Origin: Rhizobium sp. N324
GTDB taxonomy: Bacteria; Pseudomonadota; Alphaproteobacteria; Rhizobiales; Rhizobiaceae
Direction of reading: 5' to 3'
DNA length: 64,000 nucleotides
Assembly (NCBI RefSeq): GCF_001664485.1
Contig: NZ_CP013630.1
Coordinates: 3,351,001-3,415,000, forward strand
The position numbers and the translations under genes are program-made. The stretch's first letter is position 1, and every line of letters starts with the position of its first letter. Of this stretch, positions 54,431-63,335 are shown one piece after another. The notes beneath the pieces are model-generated. The model saw nothing but the letters and a program-made list of their open reading frames with translations, did not search any database and was not told the DNA's origin.

Positions 54431-55690
54431 TTATTTAGCGACCGGCTGCGTCGCCTCTTCCTGCATCTTGTCGATCTCCCGGCGGATATGGGCAGCTTCC
54501 GCCGCCGAATGGGCAAGCGCGATGGCACGGTCGAAGGCTTCGCGCGCCTGGCCGGTCAAGCCGAGCTGCTTCAGCAGCCCGCCCCGCAGGCCGTGATAGT
54601 AGAAATAGCCGCCGAGCTTTTCGCCGAGCGGATCGATCAGATCGAGCGCCTGCTGCGGCCCGTGCAGTTTGGAAACAACGACCGCGCGATTGAGTGTCAC
54701 CACAGGCGAAGGCTGCACACGTTCCAGCGCGCGATAGAGCAGATCGATTTCCACCCAGTCGGTGTCTTCGGCGCGTTTTGCCCGGGAATGGATGGCGGCG
54801 ATCGCCGCTTGCAGCTGATAGGGGCCTGGCTGGCGATGTCGCAGCGCTTTGTCGAGCAGCGCCAAAGCCTCGTTGATGAAGGGCTGGTTCCAGAGCGAGC
54901 GGTCCTGATCTTCGAGCAGCACGATCTCGTCTTCAGCGCTGAACCGCGCCGGCCGGCGCGAGATCTGCAGAAGCATCAGCGCAAGCAGCCCCATCAGCTC
55001 CGGTTCGGACGGAAAGAGATGCAGCATCAGCCGTGCCAGCCGGACTGCCTCGTCGCTAAAGGCAGCCGCCTCATGCTTCGGGTCGGCCTGGCTGTAGCCC
55101 TCGTTGAAGACCAGATAGATCATCGTGCTGACGATCGTAAGACGCTCGGCCCTCTCCTCGGGGCTCGGCGTTTCGAACGGCACGCCCGCCTTGGCGACGC
55201 GCGCCTTGGCACGGGTGATACGCTGTTCCATGGCGCTTTCCGACACCAGGAAGGCGCGGGCGATCTGCGGCACCGAAAGGCCGGAAACGATGCGCAGCGC
55301 CAATGCGATCTGCTGGGTCGCCGGCAGATCGGGATGACAGCAGATGAAGAGAAGCCGCAGGATATCGTCGCGATAGTGGGAATCGTCCAGCCGCTCGGCA
55401 ATATCGCCTTCGGCATCCTCGGTATCGGAGATGACGTCCTCGTCCGGCAGGGCCTGAAGCTTGGACCGCTTGCGCACCGCGTCGATCCCGCTGTTTCGGC
55501 CGACGAAGATCAGCCAGGCCGTCGGATCGCGCGGCGGCCCCTTCTCCGGCCATGTGCGGATCGCCCTCAGGCATGCCTCCTGAAACGCCTCTTCCGCAGT
55601 ATCGAGATTGCGGAAATAGCGCAGCAGCGCACCGAGCGCCTTCGGGCGGGCCGAGGCAAGGGCAAGGTCGATCCAGGCAATGTCTGTCAT
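54431..55690 (-). CDS. ECF42-type RNA polymerase sigma factor with long C-terminal extension
   Basis: 419 residues: sigma region 2 (LRYFRNLDTAEEAFQEACLR, about 22-41), region 4 (ALRIVSGLSVPQIARAFLVS, about 128-147) and a ~200-residue C-terminal domain of TPR-like helices (DUF6596). This group has no anti-sigma factor; the extension is thought to control it. It overlaps the YciI-type gene (ATGA), the standard partner of ECF42. Confidence 0.88.
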   Translation of the reverse strand: MTDIAWIDLALASARPKALGALLRYFRNLDTAEEAFQEACLRAIRTWPEKGPPRDPTAWLIFVGRNSGIDAVRKRSKLQALPDEDVISDTEDAEGDIAERLDDSHYRDDILRLLFICCHPDLPATQQIALALRIVSGLSVPQIARAFLVSESAMEQRITRAKARVAKAGVPFETPSPEERAERLTIVSTMIYLVFNEGYSQADPKHEAAAFSDEAVRLARLMLHLFPSEPELMGLLALMLLQISRRPARFSAEDEIVLLEDQDRSLWNQPFINEALALLDKALRHRQPGPYQLQAAIAAIHSRAKRAEDTDWVEIDLLYRALERVQPSPVVTLNRAVVVSKLHGPQQALDLIDPLGEKLGGYFYYHGLRGGLLKQLGLTGQAREAFDRAIALAHSAAEAAHIRREIDKMQEEATQPVAK

Positions 55691-56061
55691 GATGAAGCAT
55701 CTCCCGGCCTGAAGACGTAGAACGGCCGAATTTCGTAAGAGGTGGAACCCGGATTGACGGAGGAAAGCTGTTTCGAGAAGGCGACCGCCTCGTCGAGCGT
55801 TTCGAAGTCGACCACGTAGAAGCCGAGAAGCGCCTCTTTCGTTTCCGCAAAAGGCCCGTCGATGACCAAAGGCTCGTCCTTGCCCTTGCGCACGGTGGTC
55901 GCAGCCGTCGTCGGCATCAGCCGGCCGACGGGGCCGAGCTTGCCGGATGCGGCAAGCGGCTCCTGTACGGCATAGAGCTTCTCCATGACGGCAGCTTCTT
56001 CTTCCTTGGTCCAGGCGAACACGGTTTCCTCATGGGCGTAACAAAGGATTGCATAAAGCAT
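55687..56061 (-). CDS. YciI / DGPF-domain protein
   Basis: 124 residues, YCII-like ferredoxin-fold domain; contains the hallmark LVIDGPFAETKEALLGFYVV. Such proteins neighbour and are controlled by ECF42 sigma factors; biochemical role unknown. Its end overlaps the sigma gene start, so the two are translated together. Confidence 0.9.
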   Translation of the reverse strand: MLYAILCYAHEETVFAWTKEEEAAVMEKLYAVQEPLAASGKLGPVGRLMPTTAATTVRKGKDEPLVIDGPFAETKEALLGFYVVDFETLDEAVAFSKQLSSVNPGSTSYEIRPFYVFRPGDASS

Positions 56062-56170
56062 CGGGTCACTCCTCTTCCGAATGACGAAGGAGTAGCCGCT
56101 AACCCGACAGGCCGCATCAAATAATTATCGTGGTCCGCTGCGTGCGAAGGAGCGACCGGTTGGTTGAAGG

Positions 56171-57664
56171 CTAGCCCTCGCTCAGCGTCCGCCTGACCGC
56201 GCTCTTCCAGCCCTTGAGCTTTGCCGCCCTGACCTTCTCGTCCATATCCGGCTCGAAACGCCGGTCCCGTTTCCACGTCGCCGAGAAACCCTCCCTGTCC
56301 GGCCAGACCCCTGCCCGGCTGCCGGCAAGCCAGGCAGCGCCCAGCGCCGTCGTCTCGAGAATCACCGGCCGGTCGACCGGAGCGTCGAGCAGGTCGGCCA
56401 GGCGCTGCATCGTCCAGTCGGAAGCGACCATGCCGCCGTCGACGCGCAGCACCGTGTCGTCACCGCCGTTCTTCCAGTCCTTCTGCATGGCGTCGAGCAG
56501 GTCGCGGGTCTGGTAGCAGACGGCTTCGAGCGCCGCCCTCGAAAGCTCCGCCGGGCCGCTGTTGCGTGTCAGCCCGAAGATCGCGCCGCGCGCCTTGGCA
56601 TCCCAATACGGTGCGCCGAGCCCGGTAAAGGCGGGCACGAGATAGACCTCCTGCGTCGGATCGGCCTTTTCGGCAAGTGCATTGGTCTCGGCGGCGCTGC
56701 CGATGATCCCGAGCCCGTCCCGCAGCCATTGCACTGCCGCACCGGCGATGAAGATCGAACCCTCCAACGCATAGGTCGTCTCGCCGTTCAGGCGATAGGC
56801 AATGGTGGTCAGCAGCCGGTTTTTCGAACGCACCATATCGGCGCCGGTGTTGAGCAGCGCGAAACAGCCGGTGCCGTAGGTCGATTTCAGCATGCCCGGC
56901 GCAAAACAGGCCTGGCCGATGGTCGCCGCCTGCTGGTCGCCGGCAACCCCGAGGATCGGAATCGCGGCCCCGAAGATGCTGGCGTCGACCGTGCCGAAAT
57001 CGGCGGCACAATCCTTGACTTCAGGCAGCATGGCGGCAGGCACGCGCAGAATATCGAGCAGATCCTCGTCCCAGGCGTTCTCGGCGATGTTGTACATCAA
57101 CGTGCGCGAGGCGTTGGTGGCATCGGTGACGAAGCTGTTGCCGCCGGTCAGCCGCCAGATCAGGAAGGTATCGATCGTGCCGAAGCAGAGATCGCCCCTG
57201 GCAGCGCGCGCCCTGGCGCCCTTGACGTTGGCGAGCATCCAGGAAAGCTTCGTCCCGGAAAAATACGGGTCGAGGATCAGGCCGGTCTTCTTGGTGAACA
57301 GCCGCTCCAGATCCTGCCGTTTCAGATTGTCGCAATAGCTTGCCGTGCGTCGGTCCTGCCAGACGATGGCATTCTGGATCGGCCGGCCGGTCTCGCGCTC
57401 CCAGACGACCACCGTCTCGCGCTGGTTGGTAATGCCGAGCGCTGCCACATCCTTGGCCGTGATCCCGGCATCGCGCAGCGCCATGTTGACAGTGGAGACG
57501 ACCGAGTCCCAGATTTCCTCGGGATCGTGCTCGACCCAGCCGGAGCGCGGATAGATCTGGGTGAATTCCTTCTGGCCCTTGCCGGCGACATGCATATCGA
57601 CGTCGAAGACGATCGCCCGCGTCGACGTCGTCCCCTGATCAATCGCCAGAACATATCCACCCAT
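56171..57664 (-). CDS. glpK: Glycerol kinase
   Basis: 497 residues, FGGY family, phosphorylates glycerol. N-terminal [39 protein letters not shown], and the ATP-site [32 protein letters not shown] closes the second domain. GAGGAGGA is upstream of this ATG; the frame extends 42 codons further with no support. Divergent from bdhA. Confidence 0.96.
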   Translation of the reverse strand: MGGYVLAIDQGTTSTRAIVFDVDMHVAGKGQKEFTQIYPRSGWVEHDPEEIWDSVVSTVNMALRDAGITAKDVAALGITNQRETVVVWERETGRPIQNAIVWQDRRTASYCDNLKRQDLERLFTKKTGLILDPYFSGTKLSWMLANVKGARARAARGDLCFGTIDTFLIWRLTGGNSFVTDATNASRTLMYNIAENAWDEDLLDILRVPAAMLPEVKDCAADFGTVDASIFGAAIPILGVAGDQQAATIGQACFAPGMLKSTYGTGCFALLNTGADMVRSKNRLLTTIAYRLNGETTYALEGSIFIAGAAVQWLRDGLGIIGSAAETNALAEKADPTQEVYLVPAFTGLGAPYWDAKARGAIFGLTRNSGPAELSRAALEAVCYQTRDLLDAMQKDWKNGGDDTVLRVDGGMVASDWTMQRLADLLDAPVDRPVILETTALGAAWLAGSRAGVWPDREGFSATWKRDRRFEPDMDEKVRAAKLKGWKSAVRRTLSEG

Positions 57665-57818
57665 GAAATCCTCCTCAAGCATATGATTATCGTGACAAAT
57701 CAATAGGACACGGATGCGGGTGAGAAAAGCGAATAAAGCGGAATTGCCAGCCTGCCGGCTTTGGGCATAACCTCGCCACCAACGTTGCAACGCAGCATCG
57801 GCCTGTCAGGAGAAAAAT

Positions 57819-58595
57819 ATGAGCAGATCAGTCGTCGTCACCGGCTCCACCAGCGGCATCGGCCTTGCGATCGCCACCGCCTTTGCCGAAACCGGCGACA
57901 ACGTCGTCATCAACGGTTTCGGAAATGCCGATGAAATCAAGGCGATCGTCGAACGGCTTGAATCAGTATCCAAGGCACGGGCGATCTATCATCCGGCCGA
58001 CATGACCAAGCCCGCCGAGATCGCCGACCTGATCGAAACGGCGGCAAACACCTTCGGCACCGTCGATGTCCTGGTCAACAATGCCGGCATCCAGCATGTC
58101 GAAAAGATCGAGGATTTCCCGATCGAGAAATGGGATCAGATCATCGCCATCAATCTGTCGAGTTCCTTTCACACCATGCGCGCCGCCATCCCGCTGATGA
58201 AGGCGAAGAAGCATGGCCGCATCATCAACATCGCCTCGGCGCACGGGCTGGTCGCCTCCCCCTTCAAATCCGCCTATGTCGCGGCAAAACATGGTATATT
58301 AGGCCTGACGAAAACGGCGGCTCTGGAGCTTGCCGAATTCGGCGTAACGGTGAATGCCATCTGCCCCGGCTATGTGCTGACGCCGCTGGTCGAGAAGCAG
58401 ATACCCGATACCGCCAAGGCCCGCGGCATGACCGAGGAGCAGGTGAAGAGCGAGGTCATCCTCAAGGCGCAGCCAACGCGTGAATTCGTCAAGGCCGAGG
58501 AGATCGGCGCGCTGTCGCTTTACCTTGCCAGCGACGCCGCCCGGCAGGTGACGGGAACGCATATCTCGATTGACGGTGGCTGGACGGCGGCTTAA
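57819..58595 (+). CDS. bdhA: D-3-hydroxybutyrate dehydrogenase
   Basis: 258 residues, short-chain dehydrogenase, oxidises 3-hydroxybutyrate to acetoacetate in polyhydroxybutyrate breakdown. NAD motif TGSTSGIG (7-14), NNAGIQHV, and the active-site Ser...Tyr-x3-Lys in IASAHGLVASPFKSAYVAAK; sequence matches rhizobial BdhA. In S. meliloti bdhA heads an operon with xdh genes, the same order as here. Confidence 0.95.
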   Translation: MSRSVVVTGSTSGIGLAIATAFAETGDNVVINGFGNADEIKAIVERLESVSKARAIYHPADMTKPAEIADLIETAANTFGTVDVLVNNAGIQHVEKIEDFPIEKWDQIIAINLSSSFHTMRAAIPLMKAKKHGRIINIASAHGLVASPFKSAYVAAKHGILGLTKTAALELAEFGVTVNAICPGYVLTPLVEKQIPDTAKARGMTEEQVKSEVILKAQPTREFVKAEEIGALSLYLASDAARQVTGTHISIDGGWTAA

Positions 58596-58623
58596 CCATT
58601 TGGAAAAAACAACCGGGAATATC

Positions 58624-60090
58624 ATGAACGACAGCATCCGCTTCATCCTGAATGGCGAGGACATCGCGCTCGCCGATGTCGGCCCGACCGAGACGTTGCT
58701 CGATTTTCTGCGGTTGAAGCGGCGGCTGACGGGCACCAAGGAAGGATGCGCGGAAGGCGATTGCGGCGCCTGCACCGTGCTGGTCGGCAGGCTCGCCGAT
58801 GGCAAGCTCGCCTACGAATCCGTCAATGCCTGCATCCGTTTCATGGGCTCGCTGCATGCGACCCATGTGGTGACGGTCGAGCACTTGGCCGGCCGGGACG
58901 GCGCGCTGCATCCGGTGCAGCAGGCATTGGTCGATTGTCATGGCTCGCAATGCGGCTTCTGCACCCCGGGCTTCGTCATGTCGCTCTATGGCCTGTGGCT
59001 GACGAAGGAAAATCCCAGCCGCCGCGAGATCGAAAAGGCGCTGCAAGGCAATCTCTGTCGCTGCACCGGCTATGAGCCGATCGTCAAGGCCGCCGAGCAG
59101 GTGAGCCTGATGCGGCCGAGCGCGCTCTTCGACCCGCTGCAGCGGACACGCTCGGAAATCGTCGCTCGGCTCTGGGCAATGCAGACAAGCAGCACGATCA
59201 GAATTGCCAAGGACGAGGACCGGCTGATCATTCCGGCTTCACTTCAAGCGCTGACCGAAGTCCTCTCGCAGGAGCCCGACGCGATCATCGTCGCCGGTTC
59301 GACCGATGTCGGTCTCTGGGTGACGAAGCAGATGCGGCGGCTGAGCCCCGTCGTCTTCATCAATCACTTGAGTGAACTGCAGTCGGTCACCGAAAGCGAG
59401 GACGGCGTCACCATCGGCGCCGGCGTCAGCTATAGCGGCGCCTTCGCGGCGATCTCGAAAAAGATCCCGGCGCTCGGGCGATTGATCGATCGCATCGGCG
59501 GCGAGCAGGTGCGCAACATGGGCACGATCGGCGGCAATATCGCCAACGGCTCGCCGATCGGCGACAGCCCGCCGCCGCTGATCGCGCTCGGCGCGACGCT
59601 GACGCTACGCTCCCTGGAAGGCCAGCGCAAACTGCCGCTCGAAGATTTCTTCATCGCCTACGGCAAGCAGGATCGGAAGCCCGGCGAATTCGTCGAGAGC
59701 GTCTTCGTGCCCTATCCCAAGCCAGCCAGCCGCTTTGCCGCCTACAAGGTCACCAAACGGCGCGACGAAGACATCACCGCCGTGCTCGGCGCCTTCCTGC
59801 TGACGCTCGACGACGCCGAGATAGTCACCGACATCCGCATCGCCTTCGGCGGCATGGCGGCAACGCCGAAACGCGCCCGCGCCGTGGAGGCCGAACTGAT
59901 CGGCAAGCCATGGACGGAAACGACGATCGACGCCGCCCGCCCCGCCTTCGACGCCGACTACCAGCCGCTGACCGACTGGCGCGCCACAGCGGAATACCGG
60001 CAGCTGACGGCGAAGAACCTGCTGACGCGTTTCTATCTGGAGACTGTTGGCGCGCCGGCGGAGTTGAAGCGGTTCGAGGAGGTGGCGTGA
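58624..60090 (+). CDS. xdhA: Xanthine dehydrogenase small subunit (2Fe-2S and FAD)
   Basis: 488 residues. N-terminal 2Fe-2S domains with GCAEGDCGACTV (about 40-51) and SQCGFCTPGF...LCRCTGYEP (about 110-155), then an FAD domain with IIVAGSTDVGLWVTK and NMGTIGGNIANGSPIGDSPP. Purine breakdown to urate; starts 28 bases after bdhA. Confidence 0.94.
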   Translation: MNDSIRFILNGEDIALADVGPTETLLDFLRLKRRLTGTKEGCAEGDCGACTVLVGRLADGKLAYESVNACIRFMGSLHATHVVTVEHLAGRDGALHPVQQALVDCHGSQCGFCTPGFVMSLYGLWLTKENPSRREIEKALQGNLCRCTGYEPIVKAAEQVSLMRPSALFDPLQRTRSEIVARLWAMQTSSTIRIAKDEDRLIIPASLQALTEVLSQEPDAIIVAGSTDVGLWVTKQMRRLSPVVFINHLSELQSVTESEDGVTIGAGVSYSGAFAAISKKIPALGRLIDRIGGEQVRNMGTIGGNIANGSPIGDSPPPLIALGATLTLRSLEGQRKLPLEDFFIAYGKQDRKPGEFVESVFVPYPKPASRFAAYKVTKRRDEDITAVLGAFLLTLDDAEIVTDIRIAFGGMAATPKRARAVEAELIGKPWTETTIDAARPAFDADYQPLTDWRATAEYRQLTAKNLLTRFYLETVGAPAELKRFEEVA

Positions 60091-60118
60091 TGGAGAAGTC
60101 AACCGTTGTCGCCAGCCG

Positions 60119-60237
60119 CCCCCCTCATCCGCCTGCCGGCACCTTCTCCCCGCTGGGGAGAAGAGACAAGGGGCGACGTCTCGACTCCCTCTTCTCCCCA
60201 GCGGGGAGAAGGTGCCCGATAGGGCGGATGAGGGGGG
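60119..60237. repeat. Large inverted repeat between xdhA and xdhB
   Basis: Arms near 60119-60165 and 60185-60237: CCCCCCTCATCCGCCTGCCG and its near complement GGTGCCCGATAGGGCGGATG, plus two inner hairpins TTCTCCCCGCTGGGGAGAAG / CTTCTCCCCAGCGGGGAGAA. Same family as the element after the DUF559 gene. It separates xdhA and xdhB by 214 bases within the operon. Confidence 0.85.
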
Positions 60238-60304
60238 CGAGCGGCACTGAGCCGCGAGCGCCCGGAGCACCTGCGACGGGCAATTTTCCGGCAGAGAGAC
60301 GCTA

Positions 60305-62644
60305 ATGGACAAGTCCACCTTCGAAAACCCCAAGGTCGTCATCTCCGGCCCCATGCATGGTTCGCTGCGTCATGATTCAGCGCATAAACATGTCACCGGA
60401 AGCGCCGATTATATCGACGATATTCCCGCGCCCGCCGGCCTGCTGCACGGTGCGCTCGGCCTCTCCGACCGGGCACATGCCGAAATCATCAGCATCGATC
60501 TATCCGCGGTCGCCGCCTATCCCGGCGTCGTCTGGGTCTTTACCGGCAAGGACGTGCCCGGCGTCAACGACACCAGTTCCAACGGCAGCCATGACGAGCC
60601 GCTGCTCGCCGAAACCTTGGTTCAGTTCCACGGCCAGCCGATCTTTGCCGTCGTCGCCGAAACGCGCGACGCGGCGAGGCGGGCCGCCCGACTGGCGAAG
60701 ATCGACTATCGCGACCTGCCGCACTGGCACGATATCGACGGCGCGCTCGCCAATGGCGGCCCCTTGGTGATCGCCCCGATGACGCTCCAGCGCGGCGAGC
60801 CGGAAACGGAAATGCCGAATGCTCCAATGCGGCTGAAGGGGCAGATGCGCATCGGCGGGCAGGAGCATTTCTATCTCGAAGGCCATATCGCTGTCGCCAT
60901 TCCCGGCGAGGACGACGAGGTCACCGTCTGGTCGTCGACGCAGCATCCGAGCGAGATCCAGCACATTGTCGGCCACGTGCTCGATATTCCGTCGAACGCC
61001 GTGACCGTCAACGTGCGCCGCATGGGCGGCGGCTTCGGCGGCAAGGAAACGCAGGGCAACCAGTTCGCAGCCCTTGCGGCGATCGCCGCCACGAAACTCG
61101 GCCGTGCGATCAAATTCCGCCCGGACCGCGACGAGGACATGAGCGCCACCGGCAAGCGCCACGATTTCCTTGTCGATTACGAAGTGGGTTTCGATGCCGA
61201 AGGCCGCATCCACGCGGTCGACGCCACCTACGCGGCGCGCTGCGGCTTCTCCTCGGATCTGTCGGGACCGGTGACGGATCGCGCCCTCTTCCATGCCGAT
61301 TCCAGTTATTTCTATCCGCATGTGCATCTCCAGTCGAAGCCGCTGAAAACCCACACCGTCTCCAACACCGCCTTCCGCGGTTTCGGCGGGCCGCAGGGCA
61401 TGCTCGGCGCCGAGCGCGTCATCGAGGAAATCGCTTACGCCCTCGGCAAGGACCCGCTCGATATCCGCAAGCTGAATTTCTACGGCCAGCCGGGCTCCGG
61501 GCGCACGCTGACGCCCTACCATCAGGAGGTCGAGGACAATATCATCGCCCGCATCGTCGATGAGCTGGAGGAAACCGCCGAATATCGGGCGCGGCGCAAT
61601 GCCGTCATCGCCTTCAATCGCGACAGCCGCTATATCAGAAAAGGCATCGCGCTGACCCCGGTCAAGTTCGGCATCTCCTTCACCATGACTGCCTTCAACC
61701 AAGCCGGCGCCCTCGTCCATATCTATCAGGACGGCTCGATCCATCTGAACCATGGCGGCACCGAAATGGGCCAGGGCCTTTATACCAAGGTGGCGCAGGT
61801 GCTGGCCGACAGCTTCCAGGTCGATATCTCTAGGGTAAAGATCACCGCTACGACGACCGCCAAAGTGCCGAATACTTCGGCCACCGCCGCCTCCTCCGGC
61901 TCGGATCTGAACGGCATGGCCGCTTATGACGCCGCCCGCCAGATCAAGGAACGCCTGGTCGCCTTTGCCGCCGAGAAATGGGATGTCGGGCCCGCCGACG
62001 TCGTCTTCCTGCCGAACCGCGTGCGCGTCGGCGAGATCGAAATCCCCTTCGCCGATTTCATCAAGCAGGCCTATTTCGCCCGCGTCCAGCTGTCGGCCGC
62101 CGGCTTCTACAAGACGCCGAAGATCCACTGGGACCGCAAGGCCGGCCGTGGTACGCCCTTTTACTATTTCGCCTATGGCGCCGCCTGCACCGAGGTCTCG
62201 ATCGACACGCTGACCGGCGAATATCTAATCGACCGCACCGATATCCTCCACGATGTCGGCCGCTCGCTGAACCCGGCAATCGACATCGGCCAGGTCGAGG
62301 GCGCTTTCGTACAGGGCATGGGCTGGCTGACGACGGAAGAACTCTGGTGGGATGACAAGGGACGGCTGCGCACCCATGCGCCCTCGACCTACAAGATCCC
62401 GCTCGCCTCCGACCGCCCGAAGATCTTCAACGTCCGCCTTGCCGAATGGTCGGAGAGCGCAGAGGCCACCATCGGCCGCTCCAAGGCCGTCGGCGAACCG
62501 CCCTTCATGCTGGCGATCTCGGTGCTGGAAGCCTTGTCGATGGCCGTCGCCAGCGTGGCGGACTACAAGGTCTGCCCAAGGCTCGACGCGCCGGCGACGC
62601 CGGAGCGGGTGCTGATGGCAGTGGAGCGGATGAAGCGGGTTTAG
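60305..62644 (+). CDS. xdhB: Xanthine dehydrogenase molybdopterin subunit
   Basis: 779 residues, holds the molybdenum cofactor. RMGGGFGGKETQGNQFAALA, NTAFRGFGGPQGMLGAERVI and GGTEMGQGLYTKVAQVLA are the Moco-binding segments, and the catalytic Glu is in AVGEPPFML near the C-terminus. Comes after xdhA but with the large repeat between. Confidence 0.95.
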   Translation: MDKSTFENPKVVISGPMHGSLRHDSAHKHVTGSADYIDDIPAPAGLLHGALGLSDRAHAEIISIDLSAVAAYPGVVWVFTGKDVPGVNDTSSNGSHDEPLLAETLVQFHGQPIFAVVAETRDAARRAARLAKIDYRDLPHWHDIDGALANGGPLVIAPMTLQRGEPETEMPNAPMRLKGQMRIGGQEHFYLEGHIAVAIPGEDDEVTVWSSTQHPSEIQHIVGHVLDIPSNAVTVNVRRMGGGFGGKETQGNQFAALAAIAATKLGRAIKFRPDRDEDMSATGKRHDFLVDYEVGFDAEGRIHAVDATYAARCGFSSDLSGPVTDRALFHADSSYFYPHVHLQSKPLKTHTVSNTAFRGFGGPQGMLGAERVIEEIAYALGKDPLDIRKLNFYGQPGSGRTLTPYHQEVEDNIIARIVDELEETAEYRARRNAVIAFNRDSRYIRKGIALTPVKFGISFTMTAFNQAGALVHIYQDGSIHLNHGGTEMGQGLYTKVAQVLADSFQVDISRVKITATTTAKVPNTSATAASSGSDLNGMAAYDAARQIKERLVAFAAEKWDVGPADVVFLPNRVRVGEIEIPFADFIKQAYFARVQLSAAGFYKTPKIHWDRKAGRGTPFYYFAYGAACTEVSIDTLTGEYLIDRTDILHDVGRSLNPAIDIGQVEGAFVQGMGWLTTEELWWDDKGRLRTHAPSTYKIPLASDRPKIFNVRLAEWSESAEATIGRSKAVGEPPFMLAISVLEALSMAVASVADYKVCPRLDAPATPERVLMAVERMKRV

Positions 62645-62656
62645 GCGATCCCTCGG

Positions 62657-63088
62657 ATGTCTGATCTCGAAGACATTAGAAAGAGACGGCCCGGCAAGAC
62701 TGCACAGGCCCGCAAACTGCGACAAACAGAAACCGAGGAAGAATATCGACTTTGGAGTAACCTGCGAAATCGGCATTTGAACGGATACAAATTTGCACGA
62801 CAGGTTCCCCTGGGGGTCTATATCGTCGATTTTCTATGCCGGGAAGAACGGCTGATTGTCGAGATCGACGGATTTCATCACGCAGACAATCTGTCTGACA
62901 TGACTCGGACCTTGTGGCTAAACCGGGCTGGATATTCAATCCTCCGATTTTGGAATCATGAAATAACCCAGGAGCGAAGAGCAGTCCTTGAGACGATCCT
63001 TGCCGCACTTGAAAGGCAAATATTCCAGCGCGATGATATTCTTCGCTTCTATACTGCGATCGTTCGTACGGAGAATTTGAGAACGTAA
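62657..63088 (+). CDS. DUF559 / Vsr-like endonuclease-related protein
   Basis: 143 residues. PD-(D/E)XK-like fold: NGYKFARQVPLGVYIVDFLC and REERLIVEIDGFHHAD (D...E-x-D) plus GYSILRFWNHEITQER resemble very-short-patch-repair nuclease (Vsr) proteins; the family is called DUF559. AT-richer than the xdh genes around it, and followed at 16 bases by a large inverted repeat. It stands between xdhB and xdhC, so it looks inserted. Activity unproven. Confidence 0.85.
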   Translation: MSDLEDIRKRRPGKTAQARKLRQTETEEEYRLWSNLRNRHLNGYKFARQVPLGVYIVDFLCREERLIVEIDGFHHADNLSDMTRTLWLNRAGYSILRFWNHEITQERRAVLETILAALERQIFQRDDILRFYTAIVRTENLRT

Positions 63089-63103
63089 TGCGCTTGAACC
63101 AAG

Positions 63104-63298
63104 CCCCCTCATCCGACCCTTCGGGCCACCTTCTCCCCGCTGGGGAGAAGAGGGAGCAAGACGTTTGCGCATCGCTCAAGCAAATCGCTGAACCTGTGGG
63201 AACCACATGTAAAAACGTAGATGGGATCAACGAGAGCTCGGCATTCTCCCTCTTCTCCACAGCGGGGAGAAGGTGGCCCGAAGGGTCGGATGAGGGGG
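63104..63298. repeat. Large inverted repeat after the DUF559 gene
   Basis: Arms 63104-63156 and 63247-63298: CCCCCTCATCCGACCCTTCG and GGGTCGGATGAGGGGG, each with an inner TTCTCCCCGCTGGGGAGAAG-type hairpin, enclosing about 90 bases. Same family as the element at 60.1 kb, here with matching arm ends. Confidence 0.88.
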
Positions 63299-63335
63299 TC
63301 TTCGCGACATACTCCATAGGTCACGGGGCTATCCC

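Noticed and set aside
60500..62128. 542-codon minus-strand open frame
   Set aside because: Lies opposite xdhB, whose motifs are complete; a product of high-GC codon bias on the opposite strand.
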